Positions 59,501 to 64,000 of a DNA stretch of 64,000 nt are shown here, one piece after another; positions within the stretch are counted from its first letter, which is position 1; each line of letters starts with the position of its first letter. The stretch spans positions 1 to 64,000 of the forward strand of contig BGKB01000006.1 of the NCBI GenBank assembly GCA_003116975.1, in the 5' to 3' direction. Below the pieces are notes generated by a model. That model did not search any database and was not told the origin of the DNA. It saw nothing but the letters and a program-made list of their open reading frames with translations. The DNA is from Aurantiochytrium sp. KH105 (taxonomy: Eukaryota; Sar; Bigyra; Thraustochytrida; Thraustochytriidae). Made by a program: the position numbers and the translations under genes.

Positions 59501-62062
59501 TGGGAAGAATGCCGGGACGTCTCGACGCTCAATGTATTTTACTGGAACAAAACGAATGCGCAAGGAACCTGGGAACGACCCATGCATGTCCTTGAAGTCG
59601 AGCAAGCTTGTTTTTTGTACGAGGCTCTGCGCGCACGCGATGATGGTCGCGTGCGCAAGCGTCTCCAAGTTTTTCGGCGTGCACGCGACGAGAATACCAA
59701 GATCGAATGGCGCGAGGAGGTTGACAACTTTCGAGACAACAAGGGCGTTGTTTCGTGTATAAGCTACTTTGTCGGTGTGGACGAGGTGGCTGGTCGGATC
59801 CTCGCGCTATCAAGAGTGCCGCCACCCTTTGAAGGGCTCGAAACGACGGCAGAAGACGGTGATGATGAGGAAGGCGGCAGCGCAGAAGCAAAGCAAGCCG
59901 CCGAAATCCAAAGTCCGACACAAAGTCCGCAGGGTCCCTCGGTGCGACGAGGTTCAACGACCCCGATGCCTCGGCGACGACGCAAATCTTCAGTGGATCT
60001 CATCCCTCCCGAAATTGGCGGGACGCGCGTGCGTCGGCGCTCATCCGTGTCGCAACTCACAGGTGAACTCATGAACAAGGCCGCGCAAACCATGGGCGAT
60101 ACCTTGCAGCGCATGCTGCTCATGATCCAGGCTGCCGAAGAGCGCATGAATGAGGGATACGTCTTGTGCGACTGGGGATGCAAGGACTGGATCGAGCCCG
60201 CTGAAGTTGAGTACCATCGTCTGGAGCGCTGCCGACGACGCCAGCTTCCATGCACGCTTGGATGCGGTCTCGTGCTGCGCGCCGAGGAGTGGACTCTTGC
60301 GCGAGAGACTCACGAGACAATGGAATGCCCCAAACGCATGGTGCCTTGTGACAACCGATGCGGCGAGACAATTCGCTTTGATCTCATGAAGGATCATCTT
60401 ACCCATGATTGCGTCAAGCGTCCGGTTCCTGCGCTTCCTTGCAAATTAGGTTGCGGCTGGAAAATTTCGGGTGGCCTCGAGGATCAAGACCACATGCAGT
60501 GGGAAGCCAGTCAGCACGAGCTGCATGAATGCGCTTTGCGGCAGGTACGTTGCGACTGGCTCGGGTGCATGGCAGAGATGGAGGCACGCGAGCTTCCCAT
60601 GCATCGTCAGGACCATCTCCACAGGCTCGGCATCACAACGTGGACAACGCCAGGCTCGTACAAGTGGCGCGTGCCGCGCAAGTGTCGATCACTTCTTGTG
60701 CAGCTGTGGGGTGGCGGCGGCGGCGCCGGTATTCTGCGCGGAAGACGCGGAGGAAATGGCGGTGGTGGTGGTTTTGTCGAGGCCGAGCTGGCAGTGTACC
60801 CAAAGGAAGAACTCATCATCGTCGTGGGCTCTGGAGGCGAAACGCGCGACGATGAGGAGCCGCGCGAGTTTTATCCCGAGGACGATTTTCAGCGCGTCGC
60901 CAAGGGCGGGTTTCCGGGCGGAGGTGATGGCTACTCGAACAATTTCACCTTTGCGTGCGGTGGTGGTGGCGGCTACTCTGCCGTATTGCGCCAAGGTGCC
61001 TTTGGTGAAGAACTTTTGCTTCTTGCGGGGGGTGGCGGTGGTGGCGGGACCCGCAATGGTCATCCTGGCGGAGACGAAAAAGCAGATCCCATCGATTTTG
61101 ACGGCATCCAGAGACACGGGGGGCCCGGGACGCAGACTCGTGGCGGTGCGCCGGGCGACTTTCCCGATAATGTCCTTATTGAGGCTGAACCGGGCACGTC
61201 TTACCAAGGTGGGCATGGCGCTCATTTTGGGGGAGGAGGCGGCGGTGGTCTTTTCGGTGGCGGCGGAGGAGGATTTACGCCTGGCGTTGTGGGCGGCGGT
61301 GGCGGCGGAAGCAGTTTCGTCAATCGCGAGGTGGCCAAACGTCATCGGACGCTCAGCGGCGTGGCTCATGAGGCAGGAGGAAAGGATGCCGATTTGCCTG
61401 CAAGCACGGGATTGGGCGACTGGGACGCCGTCGGCAGGTTTGCCGGTTTTGGCGGCTGCGCCACCAAAACGACTGTAGAACCTGGCTGTGCCGGTGCTGT
61501 TCGTGTACGTTTACCGACGCACTTTGCTACCAAGGTACCCGAGCGGCATCTACGTCTTCCTAGTGACGAAGAGCGCCGACGCGTGTTGGCAGCGGCTCTG
61601 CAAGCTCCGGAAGATGATCGGTCCTGCTTTACATGTCCTGATCCTGATGATGAGCCAGGGCAGGGCGGGGAACATGGTATGAGTAACAACGCACTCGAGG
61701 ATGAACATGAAGGTCAAGCTGGCGAGCATACAGGTGGAGCGCCCTATGAAGGAGAGGAAGAAGAAGGTGATGATGATGACGACGACGAAGAAGAGGAAGA
61801 GGATCTCGAGGGCGAGTTTGCTGAGCTCCCTTCAGAGTTTCAGACTGAGGAGGCGGACCCCTATGACAGCTTCAGTGCAGGAACTCGCATTCAATGCAGG
61901 TATCAAGGCAAGGCTTACAATCCGTGGTATGCTGGTATCATTGCAGATGTCAATACAGACGGCACATTTGATATTCAGTACGATGATGGAGACATGGACT
62001 TTAGCATTCCGCTGGAAATGATACGTCTCGAGGTCAAGTACGGTGAGCTGCCACCTGAATAG
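56582..62062 (+). CDS. Giant multidomain protein: EF-hands, ankyrin, WW repeats, TRAF-like zinc fingers, Gly-rich and Tudor-like domains
   Basis: An 1826-residue intronless frame. Domains in order: an acidic Asp/Glu N-terminus; a calmodulin-like EF-hand pair with complete loops (DEDESGAIDVDE at 98-109, DEDCTGTIDFGE at 134-145); ankyrin repeats at about 397-520 (NAQDKYGRRSTHMAAQAG, DKYGDTPLHISCGHGH); four WW-like modules at about 805-838, 857-890, 908-940 and 970-1002 (TGQIFYHDFEHGESQWERP is the clearest; the third has Phe for the second Trp); Cys/His fingers of TRAF type at about 1193-1350 (CDWGCKDWI, CTLGCGLVL, CDNRCGE, CKLGCGW, CDWLGC); a Gly-rich domain at about 1358-1640, starting at WRVPRKCRSLLVQLWGGGG; an acidic linker; and a Tudor-like barrel at about 1760-1820 (GTRIQCRYQGKAYNPWYAGII). 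It is probably a Ca2+-responsive scaffold. The start is the ATG at 56582. Confidence 0.85.
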   Translation: MMGTGEAGTGQASGRERENVDDDDDADDEEKNDGNHGERKADDGDDDEDDEAEKNRRAAILDEEAQKVEDNFQVPVELEATFTPAEIDQLIMLFEELDEDESGAIDVDELRHAFTKIGEDATDDQLEDLIEEFDEDCTGTIDFGEFLHLIARFQKEDGRVNKMARVFEQMNETPLKMLERECSRRKLELRYKLIEVREATSMHPPQFIMAAEVSGCFLEIGPDGHLQKSQETRAYEGIGINTRTAKFNAATTAMTQLREHIPGIDYEPGEIPDSWLRWFAENIDRGVDEIELLEKLTVKGFFPCKNNLFMQKMSLRVSMLRMQRKDPGLWPASEGRELPPEWIHWAQGHMKRGVHGKVVLSILVENGFRPKRNPLLSELLTRDTGGSYSDKVRPISMDFWQCAASGFMEELRRYMAAGQEVDAPKLMVGHETTALALAIKHKQLEATIYLLDQGADLNAQDKYGRRSTHMAAQAGSLDILQLLISRGADAVSPDKYGDTPLHISCGHGHVKTACFLLDWYNERMRRIVSGRDALGEGASFHVTARAAYDAIIEARLSRFLTPRFKKIWMVAALQEFCARTKGATFKPIAETATPATDECDKSETSSKAGGTADSIATTSSVDNVIEFVQNLDPKSGFVLYPPGPHVIHAAMNRFDFCPEREYLEYDEYEYILARCLYGGWINQKNSIGRAPLTCTVDPSQGEISDAHIAIGTALINEHGAEIAIRDKNERTVMDILELKLKNFGGMYMLAVENAKAERESEKNEMDVEIEPLVNDKLFKMLQRAGEIDAHWKRVLQRSSRLRQVENFAEMVYEPTGQLYYADEHARCQWSKPTSVLECDHILFGWAQLKMKSKRVHTHGNWDVYEHKETGQIFYHDFEHGESQWERPAEMDLEAAPCDESDADEVATLGFWHKWRLRSSGRVYYVHAKTSARQFERPLEWSDYVDKTSTAPESIQENWRTMHTASERVRVFGEWEECRDVSTLNVFYWNKTNAQGTWERPMHVLEVEQACFLYEALRARDDGRVRKRLQVFRRARDENTKIEWREEVDNFRDNKGVVSCISYFVGVDEVAGRILALSRVPPPFEGLETTAEDGDDEEGGSAEAKQAAEIQSPTQSPQGPSVRRGSTTPMPRRRRKSSVDLIPPEIGGTRVRRRSSVSQLTGELMNKAAQTMGDTLQRMLLMIQAAEERMNEGYVLCDWGCKDWIEPAEVEYHRLERCRRRQLPCTLGCGLVLRAEEWTLARETHETMECPKRMVPCDNRCGETIRFDLMKDHLTHDCVKRPVPALPCKLGCGWKISGGLEDQDHMQWEASQHELHECALRQVRCDWLGCMAEMEARELPMHRQDHLHRLGITTWTTPGSYKWRVPRKCRSLLVQLWGGGGGAGILRGRRGGNGGGGGFVEAELAVYPKEELIIVVGSGGETRDDEEPREFYPEDDFQRVAKGGFPGGGDGYSNNFTFACGGGGGYSAVLRQGAFGEELLLLAGGGGGGGTRNGHPGGDEKADPIDFDGIQRHGGPGTQTRGGAPGDFPDNVLIEAEPGTSYQGGHGAHFGGGGGGGLFGGGGGGFTPGVVGGGGGGSSFVNREVAKRHRTLSGVAHEAGGKDADLPASTGLGDWDAVGRFAGFGGCATKTTVEPGCAGAVRVRLPTHFATKVPERHLRLPSDEERRRVLAAALQAPEDDRSCFTCPDPDDEPGQGGEHGMSNNALEDEHEGQAGEHTGGAPYEGEEEEGDDDDDDEEEEEDLEGEFAELPSEFQTEEADPYDSFSAGTRIQCRYQGKAYNPWYAGIIADVNTDGTFDIQYDDGDMDFSIPLEMIRLEVKYGELPPE

Positions 62063-62379
62063 AAGAAAAATTACGAAATAGTTTTTTGACCGGAGCTCTC
62101 TCATTTCTGTTCCAACACCATGTATACTGTTTTTTTCGCTCTGCTGCATCGACAAGAACAAGCGAAGTTCGAGTGTGAAGTAGTGTCGGTTGACAAACTC
62201 ACGAACCATGCTCTTTTCGATTCTACACGGGCGGTCGGCGGTCATCAAGGGTGCAAGAAAGAGTGTCGAGCTCTTGTCTGCTTAATTGCCTTGGTTTGTT
62301 TTGCTTTGGTTGGGTTTGGGTGGGTTGTGTTCATTCATTCATTTATGAATTCGTTTGTTTGTTCGTTCGTTCGTTCAAA
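62063..62379. other. Convergent spacer
   Basis: About 320 bases after the giant gene. It contains a TTCATTCATTC and GTTTGTTTGTTCGTTCG-like short repeat stretch near 62330-62376. No gene is recognised. Confidence 0.6.
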
Positions 62380-63033
62380 TTATTCCATAATAACACTGCG
62401 TATCCGACATAACTTCTCTTGCGCAGCGGCGTCACGTGCAATTCTTGCTGCGTCAGCTCTAATTTTTCGTGCGAGGCCCCGGGGCGCATACGCGCAGTTG
62501 ACAAACTTTGCGTCATCATACGCGTCGTTGTACTCAACTTGATGCTGGTCTTCGAGCACGACAAGGTCCTCATCCAAAGCCTCGTCTCGATCAAAAATTT
62601 GCGCGATCCGTGCTTCCAGCGCTTGAGACATGGCAGCGGCTAATTCGTCTTCGGAGGTTCGCCCGTCTCTAGCGCGAGGCCTAGGAGCCTGTCTTGCCCG
62701 GGATCGATTGCGCTCAAGTGCAGGCTTGTTTTGATGTTCCTTCCTTGTCCGAAGTCCTCTCGACGGGGCAGCTGCAGCGCGTCTCCATTCACGCGTGGCG
62801 GCAGACTCGAGCGAGGCTTGCGCCGCCCGAAGACGCTCTTGATAGAGCGCCCGCGCACGTTCGATAGCAGGAAACTCTGCTGCAGAAGTCGCTTGGAGAT
62901 TCTCGGCCGCCTCATTCGCTGTCCTTGTTGCTGGCCTCTGCGCCTGCTGAAGCCTTGTACTTGACGGCGGAGAGGCCTCCGTAAAATCCTTTTCGCTCCT
63001 TCTTTTCGGCCTCGAGGCTTGCGAGTTTTTCAT
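62380..63033 (-). CDS. Charged hypothetical protein partly overlapping COX19 exon 2
   Basis: An open frame of 217 residues from the ATG at 63033. Its last ~170 codons look protein-like: ERARALYQERLRAAQASLESA, an Arg-rich linker, then SQALEARIAQIFDRDEALDEDLVVLEDQHQVEYNDAYDDAKFVNCAYAPRG with a helical end. The first ~40 codons overlap COX19 exon 2 in another frame and are probably not real. The true start may be a later Met, or an upstream exon may splice in. No domain is recognised. It could be an independent gene immediately downstream of COX19 or part of its 3' UTR. Confidence 0.4.
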   Translation of the reverse strand: MKNSQASRPKRRSEKDFTEASPPSSTRLQQAQRPATRTANEAAENLQATSAAEFPAIERARALYQERLRAAQASLESAATREWRRAAAAPSRGLRTRKEHQNKPALERNRSRARQAPRPRARDGRTSEDELAAAMSQALEARIAQIFDRDEALDEDLVVLEDQHQVEYNDAYDDAKFVNCAYAPRGLARKIRADAARIARDAAAQEKLCRIRSVIME

Positions 63034-63441
63034 CGTCTATTTCTACGTTGTATCGGAATCCCAGATCGTCAAGGTTCTCTTCTTGCATAAGACCTCTGTT
63101 GCGTTCATCGTCATATGATCAATCAACCAATCGATCGCTCGCTCGCTCGCTCCGTCAGTCTACTGTTGCAGCTATTGCTGGTGCTGGTGCTGCTGGCCTG
63201 ATGTCTGCTTCAACCTTGCAGCGCGCCCGGCCGAGCCTCGGAAAAAGTTCACAACTCACCGTTGAATGCGGCACTCGAGGTACGACTTGGACAAGTTCTT
63301 GCAAAGATGGTGCTTGTTCTTGTTCTCCTTGAGGCACGTAAGGAACTCTACCATAGGCTGCTTGCACTCGGCCTTGTGGTCGAGCGGGAAGGAGCCCTTC
63401 TCAGGCGGCACTGCCTGGACGGCCCCGCCCAAGTATGCCAT
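62912..63441 (-). CDS. COX19: Cytochrome c oxidase assembly factor COX19, two exons
   Basis: Twin CX9C protein of the mitochondrial intermembrane space, needed for copper-dependent cytochrome oxidase assembly and imported by the Mia40/Erv1 relay. Exon 1 is 63260-63441, starting MAYLGGAVQ. It carries PPEKGSFPLDHKAECK and two CX9C pairs (Cys26/Cys36 and Cys47/Cys57 in LCKNLSKSYLECR), matching COX19 rather than COX17 or COX23. Intron 63096-63259 (164 nt, GTGAGT...CAG) splits an Arg codon. Exon 2, 62912-63095, continues GLMQEENLDDLGFRYN, matching the family ending LM...L..LGF, then adds a charged tail of about 45 residues to a TGA at 62912-62914. The total is 121 residues against about 90 in yeast and human; the excess is the tail. 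Exon lengths of 182 and 184 keep the frame. Confidence 0.93.
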
Positions 63442-63862
63442 GAGCCGCTGCCGCTGCCGCCGCTACCGCTGCTGCCGCTGTCGCTGCCGCTGTCGCAGCA
63501 GCGCCTCGACCCTCTCTCCCCCTCGCAGGCCGACCCCGGCCGGCGCTCCGCGCGTCTCGCCGCTCCCCGTCAGCAGCGCCGCCAAGCCCGCGGAGTTATT
63601 GCTCTGCCGCTCGCCGCCGCTGCCCCGCCCGCCGCGCGCAAGTGGGCTATCGGCCGCCGCGCAAGTGAACCTTTCGCCCGCCGCAAGCGCTTTATGCGCG
63701 AGCGGCCCTCTTGCGGCCGCGCCCGCCGCCGCCGCCGCAAGTGGGCTTCCGCCGCATAGCCCACTGTGGCGCGGCCAGAGTTTCACTTGCGCGGCGCGCG
63801 GCAAGTGCGGCTCCGCGGCGCCCGCCCTCGCAGCCCAAACCCGCATCGCGGCGCCGCCGAGG
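63442..63862. promoter_or_regulatory. Divergent promoter region between COX19 and the OPA3-like gene
   Basis: About 420 bases separate the two divergently transcribed mitochondrial-protein genes. The DNA is very GC-rich, with CCGCTG repeats next to COX19 and repeated CAAGTGGGCT/AAGTG words (near 63640-63660, 63735-63750 and 63785-63810). The repeated word may be a shared regulatory element. This is inferred only from position and repetition. Confidence 0.45.
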
Positions 63863-63943
63863 ATGGCGCTGCCGCTCTTCAAGTTCGGGATCCTCGCCGT
63901 GCGGACGGTGAGCAAGCCCGTGGCCAACAGGCTCAAGAGCTAT
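63863..63943 (+). CDS. OPA3: OPA3-like mitochondrial protein, first exon only (runs off window)
   Basis: The first exon encodes 27 residues, MALPLFKFGILAVRTVSKPVANRLKSY. The VSKPVANRLK segment matches the OPA3 family N-terminus (VSKPLANRIK in human) and the preceding LFKFGILAVR fits its hydrophobic lead. OPA3 proteins are mitochondrial membrane proteins that affect organelle shape. The exon ends exactly at a GTGAGT donor at 63944, phase 0, and the window closes 57 bases later inside the intron, so the rest is not visible. The gene is head to head with COX19, which supports a mitochondrial role. The family call rests on one short exon. Confidence 0.72.
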
Positions 63944-64000
63944 GTGAGTTGCCGCGGCCCCGGGTCGCGCCGCGGCCGGCGAGGCGGATGATCTGATCTG

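Overview
The window is eukaryotic nuclear DNA from a compact, GC-rich protist genome. The best fit is a stramenopile of the thraustochytrid/labyrinthulomycete type; this is inferred from gene content and style, not proven. The signs are long, mostly intronless reading frames, a few short GT-AG introns (112 to 164 nt), abundant polyQ and other low-complexity protein sequence, an AP2-domain regulator outside plants, a topoisomerase VI B subunit, and GC-rich intergenic DNA full of simple repeats. No rRNA, tRNA, CRISPR array or bacterial operon was seen.

Layout. 1-3494 is repeat-rich non-coding DNA ahead of an AP2-domain regulator (3495-5777). Then come a TPR plus 2-oxoglutarate oxygenase protein (6256-7875), a TCP11-family protein (8635-10647), the XRN1 5'-3' exoribonuclease (11481-16202), a short-motif repeat protein (16435-17541) and, on the minus strand, the NatB auxiliary subunit NAA25/MDM20 (17689-20802). 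20803-23873 looks accessory: one ambiguous base, a coding-looking fragment, a three-copy dispersed/inverted repeat and a ~215-bp tandem array. These lead into a large protein with a helical N-terminal half and a C-terminal kinase domain (23874-27677), the most unusual gene here. Next are a small secreted protein (28016-28861), topoisomerase VI subunit B with a 7-codon first exon (29341-31654), a two-TM coiled-coil protein (33286-37347) and UBE2H (minus, 37624-38397).

38398-43625 has no convincing intact gene; it holds simple repeats and a degenerate ~110-bp repeat array. It is followed by a polyQ protein with 54 uninterrupted CAG codons (43626-44603), the ribosome biogenesis factor RPF1 (minus, 44994-45893), an acidic unknown protein (46508-47329), an ATP-grasp ligase (minus, 48227-49747), 4.4 kb of GC-rich simple-repeat DNA, a PX plus PDZ-like protein (54137-56194) and a 1826-residue EF-hand/ankyrin/WW/zinc-finger/Gly-rich/Tudor-like protein (56582-62062). 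The right edge carries COX19 (minus, two exons) head to head with the first exon of an OPA3-like gene that runs off the window.

The recognisable genes are mostly housekeeping: mRNA decay, co-translational N-acetylation, ubiquitin conjugation, 60S maturation and mitochondrial assembly or morphology. They do not form a pathway. The most lineage-specific material is the kinase-bearing gene with its repeat-rich upstream DNA.
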